This document shows positions 12,182-23,700 of a DNA stretch of 64,000 nt, one piece after another. Under the pieces are notes generated by a model. The model ran no database searches and was not told where the DNA came from. It saw only the letters and a program-made list of their open reading frames with translations. A program made the position numbers and the translations under genes. Source of the DNA: Trichuris trichiura (taxonomy: Eukaryota > Nematoda > Enoplea > Trichinellida > Trichuridae). Positions within the stretch are counted from its first letter, which is position 1. Every line of letters starts with the position of its first letter. The DNA lies in contig JBAJFE010000015.1 of NCBI GenBank assembly GCA_037903355.1, positions 496,001 through 560,000 of the forward strand. The letters run 5' to 3'.

Positions 12182-12450
12182 TCAAGTCAAAGCGACCAAC
12201 AGTTCATACGGTAAACGACGATAAATCGATCCGCAGGCAAGATTGTACATTTCTTCGCTGTTTTCGTAGCGCGCTGATTTTTCGTCTTTTGCAATAACCT
12301 GAAGGAAATATTCCATAATTTAATACTGTCTATTTCGCATTCGAAAATATGTTTAGAAAGTGCTCGTAACTGCACTTGAATAAGCATTCGGTTATGCAAA
12401 TCCTTAATCATAACTGCTTTAACCGCAGTAATGGCAGCAAGCGAATTCAT
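12182..12450 (-). CDS. unidentified very small protein, possible first gene of an operon with CCDC86
   Basis: The C-terminal exon (12182-12298) starts after a good acceptor (TTTCCTTCAG) and encodes 38 residues containing SEEMYNLACGSIYRRLPYEL and a TGA stop. The simplest 5' end is ATG at 12450 giving MNSLAAITA, spliced at 12424|12298 across a 125-nt intron in phase 0, for 47 residues in all. I recognise no family. The exon could instead be the end of a longer gene with undetected upstream exons. Its stop lies 41 bp before the CCDC86 start on the same strand, a spacing seen in nematode operons. Confidence 0.42.
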
Positions 12451-14616
12451 TGGCGTCTGTTAATACTTTTTACTACAGGCAGCTTTTCTGATTTGCACGT
12501 TAAAATGTTACGGTAGACTAGCCGAAAAACGGTATTGCGTCATTTGTAATGTAGTAGAGAAGTGAATTGTGTGCATGTATTCTTGGGCGTTATTTGCAAG
12601 AAGGCCAGATATGTAGTGTGCCGCTATCGTATAGTGGCTGTAAAACTTGCTGTAAGTCTTTAACTTGTATCATGTTCTTAGAATTACGCTTTGTTTCCCA
12701 ATCATTTCGTTATCAGAATGACTAAAAGAGAAAAGCTACGCATTTATCAGGTCTCGAAGTGGTAGTTTCTTATTTAACAGACATTTCTCTCTCTGTGAAG
12801 CTAGTTGTTCTATTCGTACGGTTCCGTGGTACTTTTCTGAAAAGCTGTTTCGGTTCAATGTAGCTCAGTAGTAGCCTCTCACGTACCCAAGCAACATCTA
12901 GATGAGCGCAGAAGTTTTCTGTAATTCTCCACTTAAAAGCTCAGTTTTTCACTTCCAAGAGAAGTAAAAGCTTAAGTAATAGGCTTTTTTGTAATGTCGG
13001 ATCGATTGGTAATTTTACTATTACGCTGTCGTGCGTTTCATGTTGTCTATAGTTTCCGTATATATAAAAGACCGAGCGCATGTTGGCAATATTAAACGGA
13101 AAGTAAGTTCTCTAGTATCGTATTTCAAATGCAAAGCAGGCGACCACTTTACGTCCAGGCCATTGTGATCAGACGATATACCTAAATAAATTATTTGTTT
13201 TCGTATAATTAGGCGCGCATGCTAGTTTACGAGAACTGCAAATTCATGTGCAAATATGCCTATGAATTTTTGTCATAAGCAACTGAGGTGATTTGCAGGT
13301 GAATGTCGTACGGTGAATTTCTTGTGGGTATTGTTCTCGCTCAGTTTGGTGAATAGAGAAAGACTGAAGTGGTGTGCAGTTGTTTTTTGCATGTTGTTTG
13401 CAGGAAAATAAGAAGAAAGCGTCCAGCCACCTTTGGCTAGCTGTGAAACTTGCTGTAAGTGTTCGATTATCATATTTTTTGCCAAAGCTAACTGAATACT
13501 GTTAGGCCTAAAAGCTTAGCATTTTTTGCTATAGGGTTTGGGCATTTGAATGTTCCTTTGTAGTCCTAAGATTCTTTCCTGAAGTATTTGTTGCTGTGTT
13601 CTCGCCCAAATCACCTATGTGAGAAATAACTACCGAGTATTAAGTGTAATATATGGCCTCATGTAGTCCATATTCTCTACGTTCAGCAAAATGCTTGCTA
13701 ATTCACTCTTATTTAGGCCGTTTGTAATAATCTTCTAATAGAAATACTTAAATCGCATAATTTAGTAGTTCTGCAAAATTAGCATTTGTTCATTGAAGTC
13801 AAAAGTTTCTTCGTAACTTGACCAGCGCGCGTTAGTCTGAAAAACAATTGATTCCAGGTTTGTCTGGCTGCCGTGTATCAGACGTCTGTTCTAGTCTCCT
13901 TTCTATTGTTGCAAAAGTAGGCGACTTATCGTTTGTTGTAGCGAAGTGCATCTAACTGTTGCAATAATTACACTCGCCAGCAGGCGCGCAGACAACCGAA
14001 CAGCGACTGTCCTCTCAGACGTACTAGAAACAGTCTGCTACCATGATCCACCTGCCAGTCGCTAGCAGTCCCCTTGTTACAAAAGGATAATTGGCATTGA
14101 TTTTTACAAAATTTACTGTGGTTTCTCCGTCTTATCCAGCTACGCCTCGCACTGCGAAAGCAAAGCTAGCCTATGCTGTGCGTTGAGCTGGTAGAAAACC
14201 GCTTTCAATTTAAGTCTTCATACGGCCTTCTATTGACCGTTTTGGGTTTCCGAAATTATACTAAAAAATGCCTCATCAAGGTGGCGTTTGTTCAGTTTTA
14301 ACTTTAGAAACCCAAAAATGGGCAGTACAAAGCCTTACGAAGATTTGTTACAAAAACCTTCAAATCCGTAAAACTACGTCATTGCTTAAGGGAGTAAGGA
14401 AATCTGGTCTGTTTTTGTTGTTATGATACGCGCATGAGCATTCTGACTTTGAGGGTCTGAATTCGCCAGTGGAAAGATTTGATTTCAAGTTACTTTGTCT
14501 CATTTTGAAGGGCATCTGAGCAGGGAACTTTGAAGAGGTGATCAATCCCGAAAGCTCTGCGTAAAATAGCCGTTAGAAGAGCCTTTTATCCCCAGAAATC
14601 ATGAAAGTGATTATCG
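12451..14616. other. region without supported genes
   Basis: About 2.2 kb of AT-rich sequence. Only short open frames occur on either strand, with no protein motifs and no phase-consistent exon chains that I could see. It separates the CCDC86 unit from the unidentified minus-strand exons that follow. Confidence 0.4.
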
Positions 14617-14993
14617 TTAGTATTGGCCCTTAGCTTGCAGTACCAGTCCTCTTGCAGCTTTCGCATGTCGGCACTTTTGTTGGAAAAGTTGGTTCTGGTG
14701 ACTACGTGAACTGTATTTTCTTCGAAGCGATCTGACGGAAATGAAATGAAAAAATTCAACGGGAAGGATGAACATGAGTAACAGTACATAGTTCAGTAGC
14801 TTACATACTGATTGACAAATTTCGGCTCTTCTATCTGATTATCAACGACCTACGTTTCTCCAAATATAGCAAAGAAGCTGAAAGAAGGGAATCGGAAAGG
14901 CATATGATGTTACTAATGTGTGCACTTCTCTGGAAGGGGAGGGGATTTTCTTCCGCTCGAACTTTTTAAATTACTTGTTCCTTTTGAGAAATA
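14617..14993 (-). CDS. unidentified minus-strand terminal exons (partial gene)
   Basis: Three phase-consistent exons can be drawn: 14926-14993, 14854-14877 (24 nt) and 14617-14731, with introns of 48 and 122 nt. The acceptors have good pyrimidine tracts (CTACTCATTACAG, CCCTTCTTTCAG, TTCATTTCCGTCAG). The encoded tail is rich in Ser, Lys and Arg (contains GRKSPPLPENFFAIFGE) and ends at a TAA. The last exon is also open in a second frame to a TAA at 14586 (contains TNFSNKSADMRKLQEDWYCK), so the frame is not settled. No family is recognised and the 5' exons are missing. Confidence 0.3.
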
Positions 14994-15840
14994 CTGTAAT
15001 GAGTAGGTAAGGTCAAAGGAAAAATTAAACTGTACAGTACGCCCTCAGCACAGTTCTGTAGGCAAAGATTTTGAAAAACTCCGGCAGTCATGCAGTGTTA
15101 CAAGACCGTTTTCTTGCGCTAATCACCAAAATCGTTTTGTTAGTTAGAAAGTAGTTTAGAAGTGCGCTTTGTCTTTTAAGTTCAACTTATTTCTAATTTA
15201 TTTTCCCAATTTTGAAAGTGGGACAGCAGTTTAGCTCGTCTCACTCCATATCTCTGAAATAGGCAGCAACCAGTTGCGAGTAAGTAAAATGTATTGTCTC
15301 ACGTAGTTTTTGTAAGTGTGTATCTGAAAATAAGCAAACTTTTAGGATGGACACTATCTAAGCACAGTGGAGAGCGCTCTGTTATCAATAGTTTAAGGAA
15401 AATCATTGCTCTTGTTTTATGTTGTCCATTCTTATTCGGATATAACTTCCGTGAGGTGAAACACCTTAACATGGTACCATATTGTAAATCCCAGTATCAG
15501 CTTTAACCGAAGAAACGACCTAGCATCAGTGAAAACGGCCTTTCATCTAAGACCAGGCGAAACGAAGTGTCAGCTGCGAGTGAATTACTGATTAACGTTG
15601 ACATTAAGTTAATGTGCCAAAGAGGTATCTTTTCACGGAGATGAATTTTATTAAGCGTTGATATGAGTTTGCCTGTTGTCACAGGATCATACGGGGCTGC
15701 ACCAAAACTGCCACTCGCCTCTGCTTGACGAAGAAGACAAGAAAACGGCTAACAAACTGTTCCTATTAAAAGCATAATATTTCCTTTTGGATGTGTGTTT
15801 TTGGAAGAAACGATTTCATCGACCTTCGGGCTTTTCTAAC

Positions 15841-17365
15841 CTAGGTTTTAGTATGGCTCTCTTCGCCGTCTCCAGCTTCTTCGTTAAAATGGGCTGTGGT
15901 ACAGAATATAAGCATGTCAGGTGAACGCACACGGATGTACATGCAAAATTGGTCATCATGTGCTGGAACTTGAAGAAAAACGTGGAAGCAATATTGTTTG
16001 GTGATATTTCCTTCCTGGTAGAATGTGCTCTTGACCACATAGTGCTGATCGGCTCAACGGGAAATCCTTCTAACTAAGTGAAACGCGATTTTCTTTCCAC
16101 TAAGCTGCCACCATTCGTATACTTTGAAGGAAACTGTTTCTCCACTTGAAGGGGGAATTGCAAGCGATCATGCTCTGATAGGTTGCCCGTTGTTTCCTAT
16201 CCTTGCTGAAGTGTAATCATTGTGAGCAAAGCTTTTTCCAGCTTCGATAAAGACGCAGCTCAGAAGCTGTTTTGGCTGCCAGCGACAAAGTATTTCGAAT
16301 TTCATCTTTTCTGGCAAAAATCATATTCACCTCTAAAAGGAAACAGAATAGCAAGTGTCTCCTTTTGGATGAAGTAATCATTAGAACACCTTGACGGTAT
16401 AATACCTACGAAATACTGAAGTCCATTCCTCTGTAACCGGTTTTTAAAATTCGCGATTTCCCTAGCCGCTGCATGCGGATCGGGTGGGGAAAGAGGTAGT
16501 ACATGGCATAAACGGACGAAGCAGTAAATATAAGGGGGCTCATGAAATTTTTCGACCAGTAAAATATAAGCTCGTACGAAACGATTACTCGTAAAATCAA
16601 GCCTTCTATGGGCAGTACAAAACTTTGTGTCAGCTATTGTTTATCACACCTTTTCCAACCAACCTGCCGATCATTATTTTACCAAACCAATCGTCATTAT
16701 CTTGCAAAAGAGCAAGCAGGCATTCTGCCTCGTTCTCAGGATCGACCTTCAAGGCTCTCGATCGAATAATTGCTACTGGCACCAAAAAGTATAAGAAAAA
16801 GCAACCAGCCAATCGTTATTGATCAACCATTCGTCGCACTTTAAACTGCTCCCTTCCCGCGTTAAGCTGCACCAGGAGGCATTATTATTCCGCATCATTG
16901 TCCATTATAACGACAGCGCCGAAGGTTGGGCGAGTTCTGTCCCGAAACGTGCATTAACATAGCTTGACGGATTGCCTCCGTAAAAGGTCATGAAGATTTA
17001 ACTGACCTGCAAACTAAGTTGGCAAGGCTAACGCGCGCGTGTGTGTGACAACATCCCTTGCTTGTCTTCGATTTCGCCATCGTGAAGTGTGCATGTGCCA
17101 GCGCTGATTTGTCCTTCGGTCTCCAATAGTGGTCAAGGCTAAACCATATGAAGATACTCAGATGATGCGGTTGAAAGTGGCTAGGAATATTGACACGAAG
17201 ATAGTCCAGCCATTGAGGCTGTATCATACGCGAGCCAGCTTCAGCATCGCTCTCTGCGAAAGATAGGCAACTCTAGCTCGCTTTGAGCTCTGAAATGGTC
17301 CTACCGATTTCGTCAACTGCGATTGGGGGGATCATTTTTAATGATATGCTTAACCACAGGGTCGG
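15841..17365 (-). CDS. unidentified four-exon gene, 5' end not found
   Basis: Exons 17305-17365, 17007-17253, 16101-16144 and 15841-16052 join in phase to 187 residues ending in a TAG stop. Two of the three introns are 51 and 48 nt, exactly the size class of the well-supported genes here, with ends GTAGGA/TTTCGCAG and GTGGAA/CGTTGAG; the third is 862 nt. The text begins PTLWLSISLKMIPPIAVDEI, continues through a His/Trp-rich part (FIWFSLDHYWRPKDK) and ends in a segment with alternating hydrophobic residues (QYCFHVFLQVPAHDDQFCMY), which looks like a beta-sandwich. I cannot name a family. More exons probably lie upstream; one possible extension begins near 17450. Confidence 0.45.
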
Positions 17366-17855
17366 CTGAACACCCTTTAATGTAGGTACACCGATTTTGG
17401 TACAGTATGCGGACTTTTTGAACGTTTGATTCATAATGATGGAAAAAAATATACATATAATGGCCTTAGCCTCTGAGCACGGGTTTCTTTTCTGGTTGAA
17501 AATAAGAGAGAACGTAGTTTCATTTGGTTTGGGCGCTGATGAACATTCTAGCTGAAAGTTAGAGTTTTCATATGATCCACAATCGATGAACTAGAGGGCT
17601 CGGAAATGCAACCTTAAAGATGTTTTAATAAGCGTGTAATACAACTTGCTTTGCGAACGTCGTTCGACCCGGTGAGACTATGAGAAAGCTTCAATAATTT
17701 TTCACGCACCTGTTGCGAGGTGCACGTCCAATAAATCAATGTTTTACTGTTTTTCATACTTTTTTTTGTAAAGGGCACTATAATCGAATGCACCCACCAT
17801 GGGCGATCTTTAGTCTCCTAACTGAACTGTTTTTAAAGCATTAGTTCGTTCCTAT

Positions 17856-18261
17856 TTAAGTTTCTTTACCCTGCCAGCGCAAAAATTGTATTTCGTAATT
17901 AAAAAAAATAACGCGTACCGTTATGAAAGTTAAATGACGATGTTCATTATGCTTATCGATTAAGCATTGTCTGTTGAATAGTCGCGAATTATCCAGGTTT
18001 GGACTCACGGTTAAGCCGACTATAACCGAATAGAAATAATATACGATCAATTTCTGGAACGTACAGCAACAAAATGTTTGTAGTTGTTTTTCGAATTTCG
18101 AAGTTCTTGAAGTCAACGGCGGCTGTCGCCTTTAGAATGCAGGGAAATAATTGCTCTTTCTTCTTGTAGGCATTAGATCGCAACCTTTCAACCAATCTTC
18201 GTACTTTTAGGTTTTGAAAAACGGCGATTACATATTCGTCCGATTGTTGGCTGGGCGGCAT
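17856..18261 (-). CDS. unidentified three-exon small gene (87 residues)
   Basis: Starts at ATG 18261 (MPPSQQSDEYVIAVFQN) and runs through exons 18065-18261, 17919-17970 and 17856-17870, ending GKET and TAA. The introns are 94 and 48 nt, with ends GTACGT/TTCAACAG and GTACGC/GCTGGCAG, and all phases agree. The middle part is basic and helical in look (VRRLVERLRSNAYKKK), followed by hydrophobic residues and a His-rich end (IDKHNEHRHLTF). Without splicing the frame also stays open to 17989, so an unspliced 90-residue product is an alternative. No signal peptide and no recognised domain. It may belong with the minus-strand exons just downstream, but it has its own stop. Confidence 0.45.
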
Positions 18262-20420
18262 AATCTAATCAACAATGCTGGAAGCGACTTTGAATTTGAT
18301 ATATGCAAATTTATGATTGCTTAGTTTGTTTTGTTGCTATTATTTGGAAGAGACGTTCAGTTGTTGTGGACCGTAAGTCAAAATTGTGCATCGTACGCTT
18401 TGAAAAGTGTAGTTACAAAGCTGATGTTGAAAAGTCGACGCTGTGCACCGTTGTATGGTCTTTGTCTTTTTTCCGACATTACGGGATGCTGCTCCCTATG
18501 TAAATAATCGATCAGCACAGATGGAGCTGGTGTGTACCTAGCAGACCGATGATGTCCGGCTGATTTGATCGCGGTTGGTGGGCCGCCCACAGTGTTTGAA
18601 CCCACTTGCGTAAGGAAGAGCTGCTACAGCGCTCCCATCTGCCGCCTCTTGCCATTTGTGACTGACAGGGAAAACCAAGCAGCTGATGGGATATTTGCAG
18701 AACGAAATATATATCCCTTAGACGTTGAGCAGTTGGGTTCATCCGCTTGTCCTGCTGCTGTTGTTTCGTCGGTCACTTGGGTGAGGAATATTATTTTCCA
18801 AGCAGCATGAAAAGTAGCGTCTTTGATTGACACGCGTTGCACGGTAAGCCGATCCTTCTTTACGCTGTTGTCGGCTGAGTTGTAAATCTGCCGCCAAAGC
18901 TTGCTCTGAGCATTTTTAAAGTAGGCATAATATTGGTTCGCGTAAGCTGAGACGACCACTGACTACTAGAGAATAGTTGGTGACCAGTTGACCGATTGTT
19001 TAAAAATTTCTCTACTCGCGCCCACCTTTCAACTCGGCCATGCAACGGCGCATAAAGCGGTTTTGCAGTTTGCTTTCGATGGACGAACAAAAAAGACACC
19101 AGCCAGTATTTGCTTGGCTGTCACGCTAGGCCGGGCAATTGGGCGCTTTTTGAGCTCACATCCCGCACGGCGGGTCGTTACGAAGAGGATGTCGAAGAAG
19201 CGAAAATGTGATTTTTTTTAAACAAGAAAAGGGCGCTTTCGTATTGGGCAGCCAAGTGGCTTGTCATCGGTGCATCGCTGTGCCAGCTTTTTGCCAGTTC
19301 AGTTCCGTCCGTTCATGACCGTCGTCCGATAGGACAAGATGCAATCGCGATCAAATGACTGCAAGCGCTTTTCGAATGGCATAATGGAAGAGCTTTGAAT
19401 TTGTTTTTCAAACCAAATGACCGCACAAATTAGCGTTCAAAGCGAAATGACTTTGGACCGATCGACCTACGATTACTGACAAGGGCTTCAGGCAAGAAAG
19501 GGTTTCTCCCTCTGTCGCTCTTTGCTTCATCTCCTCGGCACGCGTATTGCCTGCTTGGGCTGCAGTTAGAGGTCCAATTAGCTATTGAATGAGTGGCAAT
19601 AGAGTTTTCGTCTTAAAAGATGTCGCTTTCAAATTCCTACATTCTATCGTTTATTGGCAGCTACAAGAAATAACGACCTGCGCAAAGGCTCATTGGACGA
19701 CTGGTTTGGGCAGCGCCGCCTTTTTGTTTTTGGTCAAACAGTGCTGAACACCCGCCGGCAGCGATTCTCTTCACTGGTAAAGCTGTTCGAATACTGGACC
19801 TACTCGGGTTGCCATTGAACTTTGCCCTCTGACGTGAGAAGTGGAACCGCATGTCGATTGCAGCTGACATCCATGATGGCATGAGTGCTTGACGGACCGC
19901 TGGGCAGGCGTCCCTACGATGGAATTGGACCGAAGGCCGCCTAATTGTTCCGTTTGCTCCGTGGGTTCCTTTAAGGCGCCGTCTTTGTTAGAAAATTGGC
20001 TTAGGTAGGAGCCCAAGGGTCAACGAACGGCAAAGCCTTTTCGGGACGAATTAGTGGCAACGCTGGTCAGCCGCAAAAATGACGCGCTGCTCTCTACCAC
20101 CCGACTTCAGTCATCAACTAATGCTGCTACTTAGGTAGCCGAGGAAAACATGATCATAGACGGCGCTTAACGTTGCCTTGCCCTCCTTGTAAGGATGGCT
20201 GCTGATCAGTTGGCCTTGTCCGCATTCGGCATCTTGGCAGTACGGGAACGATTGCGCGAACATGTCATTGGTTTTCCCTTCCCGTCAGATGGCTGAACCC
20301 GGTTGGTGTGAGAACGTTACCTCGGCGTCACGCATATTCCAAATTCCTCTTGCTTTTGTTTAATCGCGCTGATTTTTTGCTGCATGGCGGTTTCCCTTCC
20401 TTATTCTCTCTTTCCTATAG
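18262..20420. other. region without supported genes
   Basis: About 2.2 kb, more GC-rich than the sequence to its left. Several overlapping open frames occur on both strands, as expected from the base composition, but none shows motifs or phase-consistent exons. If the exon at 20421 is not the first of the PDZRN gene, this stretch would be its upstream intron. Confidence 0.35.
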
Positions 20421-20700
20421 AGATATACGTACGCGCTGGCGGAACGCGCATAAACCTGAATTAATAATGCGGTTCAATGGAGAAAATTCGTCACTGCGGG
20501 AGTGGCCAAGTCATCTTGACGATCAAGTACAACGTCTGATTGTTCTTCAACGAGAAATGATTCTGTTGAGTCGCCGACTGGGACCGCATGAACATAGGTT
20601 GCTGTTGGAATTGGTCAACTTGCATGATCGTCTGTGGTCACTGACGGACACGTTCAAGAGTCGTCTGATAATGAGCCCGTCAGTCAACGAATCGCTGCAG
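20421..20700 (+). CDS. candidate 5' exon of the PDZRN-like gene
   Basis: A strong acceptor (TCTCTCTTTCCTATAG) and donor (CTGCAG|GTAAAT) bound a 280-nt exon open in one frame. An ATG at 20467 gives MRFNGENSSLREWPS, then a leucine-rich helical stretch (RLIVLQREMILLSRRLG ... HDRLWSLTDTFKSRL). It ends in phase 0, and the next recognised exon of the PDZRN gene (27338) begins in phase 0 on the same strand, so direct splicing across 6.6 kb keeps the frame. I see no sequence match tying it to the family, and exons in between cannot be excluded. The frame is open to the acceptor, so it may be internal rather than first. Confidence 0.45.
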
Positions 20701-23700
20701 GTAAATCTTTTTTCTTCTATTGAGGGAAACAAGGAATCAACTCTCTCTCCGTTCGTTGCCTATGCATGGGTCTCCAGCCGGGCGAATGAAAACAATCCAT
20801 CCGTCCTTGGGGTCGTCAACGAATCTTGCATTCGCACGGCCATTTTGCGTTTTCCAAGTTCGCTTATAATCGCCGATAAGCCGGCCGTTGTAAATGACTG
20901 GCCACTTGGTCGCCCTTTGAGGCCATCGGCATGCTTGACCTTTAATGTGCCGTCATTGAAAGGAGCCGTAAATTGCGGTCTTTTCCACCGAGTCGGTACA
21001 CGCAGCCTTCGACGGCGACATTTATAGAGTAGGGCAAAGCGATTCGATAGGCATTACTCTGTGTCCCTACGCCACTTTGGCTTTCGTAGTTTAGGGTTTA
21101 ATAATATTTCGCCGGCAAAATTACAAGTACAGAGACGGACCTGTCGATAGGCCATTAGTTTAGTCTGGTTTTTCCTAATTCGATGTCAATTTAAATGCAT
21201 CAAAGTTGCGCAGGTTAAGTGGGCGGCAAAAGGATTGCTCGCCTGCGAGGATGGTGCGGCGGCCTCGAGGTGCAGATAATAATGACCCCGAAGTCGTTAA
21301 CGCGTCATTAATTTGTATTTGATGACTTGGTGTCCGCTGTTGCCCGTTTTAGCGTAGCGCGGTTTTCGGAACTGTTTTATCAGATTATTTTACGACTTGA
21401 ACACTTAATGGTGCGACCTTTGGCGCAGTTCCCTTCGGGGATAGACGCTGCTTGGTTTACTGTACATTTCCACCTGCTCACTGAGCACCAATGGCGGTCA
21501 GTCTTCTTTGACGGCCATTAGGTCTTGCTAGCGGTCACTTGGCATTACTTATTTCCGTCGATCAGCATACGGACTGCCAGGTGTTCTTGATGGTCCTTAC
21601 CTTTTTGTGTGGTCTGCGACCCTGGGGGTTAAGGGCACAGTTGGCACTCGAATAGCCTTGTCAGCTCACCAGATGGGCCCTGGCTTTCCAAGAGGCCGAC
21701 AAGAGAGAATTCTTGAATCGTTGGCTGCTTCTTTCGAAATGCAAAGAAAGACGAGACCGTAAGTAGGGGGACAATTGAAAAAGCTGCGCGCGTACTATGG
21801 AGAGCAATTAATTGATGTAAACAGAGTGTCGGTTGGTTCGACTGATCATTGCCCTTTGAATATCCGCCGACCGACTCACCTGCCGGAAGGGAAAGACTAT
21901 ATTGATGAAGCGACCAGGCGGCTTTGTGTTGGCATTTTAACGCTCTTGGCGGTAGGCATAGCGCCGAAAGGTTTTCCGTGGTTCTCGGCGTTCACTGACG
22001 TCAGCTGGCGCCGCTCTAGCCGTCTCCTACCGGTTGGTTGGCCAGCTTCATCGCATTGCATCAATAAATAGCTTTTGCCTGAGCATCGTTGTCAAAGAAT
22101 AATCCTTTTACCTTCGACGGAATGCCAACGAACATGGAATCGTGCCATCGCTTGTCGTGGTGCATTTTTTGCGCGTCCACCGAAAAAGTGAGTAGCAACA
22201 GATGAATTTTCACATGGTGCTCAGCCGCGCTAGAAGCGTTTGCTATTGGGGTAACGGTGTGTGCCAAGTTTTAGCGCACCCTTTTGCACCAGGTCAGACT
22301 TTTCAAAGTCGTAATGCAAACATTTCCAAGCGACGTTGCGCGCGGTTGGGTCGGTACGGATGAAAACATTCGGCTTAAGTCTTGAACGTGCTTCGACTTC
22401 TTGGGACGTCAATATGCTGATTTATTCGTGGTGTTTTTCTTTCCGCTTAGCGTGATCCTACCTTGCTGAGTTGTCCCGCGTGAAAGGAGGCGCCCCACTT
22501 GACCGAAGCGCGTGAACTCGTTACGGCAGCCAGTAACTTTCTTTATTGAAATCCCTATTGGCCGGAAATGTTTGCCAATAGTGGCCTGCTCTCCGAGCCG
22601 GATGCTTTCGAGCGCTTTTCCGCTTGCGCAGCTGTTCCCGTTTGTCGCCGTGTGCAAATAAGCGGTCTGTGCGCTGCTCCCATCCGATCAGCGGAGTGGG
22701 ACCGTCGATGGATCGTATCCACGTAAGAGTTGAAGGTTCCATTGGTGAATTGTTGCCTTAGACATTGGCGCTCTGGTCGGGCCGTTCAACATGGCGACTT
22801 TAATTGTGTGGACATAAGACGGTGCGACCGGGTCCAGTGGTCTTTTCTCTTTGCATTCCCAGCCCTATTCGCCTTATCGTTGCCCTCTTTGACCCTGAAT
22901 GCGCAATGGACCGTCCTCGCTGCGACCGGTCCCCGCCGATCGGTTGTTGGACAGCTCAGTCGTTGACAACCGGTGTTTGCCAAAAAGGTTGACAATTAAG
23001 GGCGACAAAACAAATGGGAATGTCCGTTGGGATTGTTGTCAACGCTCTAAAGGAATTGTACCTCTAAACGAATCGATCAAATGTCGAAGGCGGCAGATCA
23101 CTAAGGCCTAGTAGACGTCCACCCGGGCGGCTTTGTCAGGGTTTCGAGTGCCGATGATGCGATCTGGGCGATTGACCGTGGTCGGCGGGCTTCCCAGGTA
23201 CAAAGCGATAGATAAAGAGTCGAGTCTCCAACGCCCCTTTGAACAATAGTTACTATTCACCGATGACCGCTGGTCATTACGACTAGGCGGAAAGTAACAG
23301 CCGTCGGTGCATCTGGTACTGGTCATTGTCTCGCCGTTGGCGGTGAATGTGGTGGTCAGTACTCCGATAAAAGCATTGGCAGAAGAGCTTTAGCCGGTCG
23401 GATCAGAGGAGAAGCTAACGTGCTCTTTCCTTTCGACCCATTTGACCATCCGCTGCGCGATCCCTATTCAGCTCGTCCTGTTATGCTATCACCTGTGGCG
23501 AGTAGCACAGATGGCAGGTGATAACGGTACACTTTGAAGTGACCGCCAGTTGGGCGTCGCCTGGCCATTCGCCATAAGTAGACGATGACAGTCTGCTAAG
23601 TTGCCAGTCGCTTTCATTCTACTCTCTTTTACGGATCCTTAATGCCACGCCTTTTCCTGTTTGTCGGCTATCGTCTTTTCTCCTCTTTGAAGGTAAGCTT

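Noticed and set aside
11881..12224. Overlapping plus-strand frames opposite CCDC86
   Set aside because: They are antisense shadows of the Lys/Glu-rich coiled coil of CCDC86.
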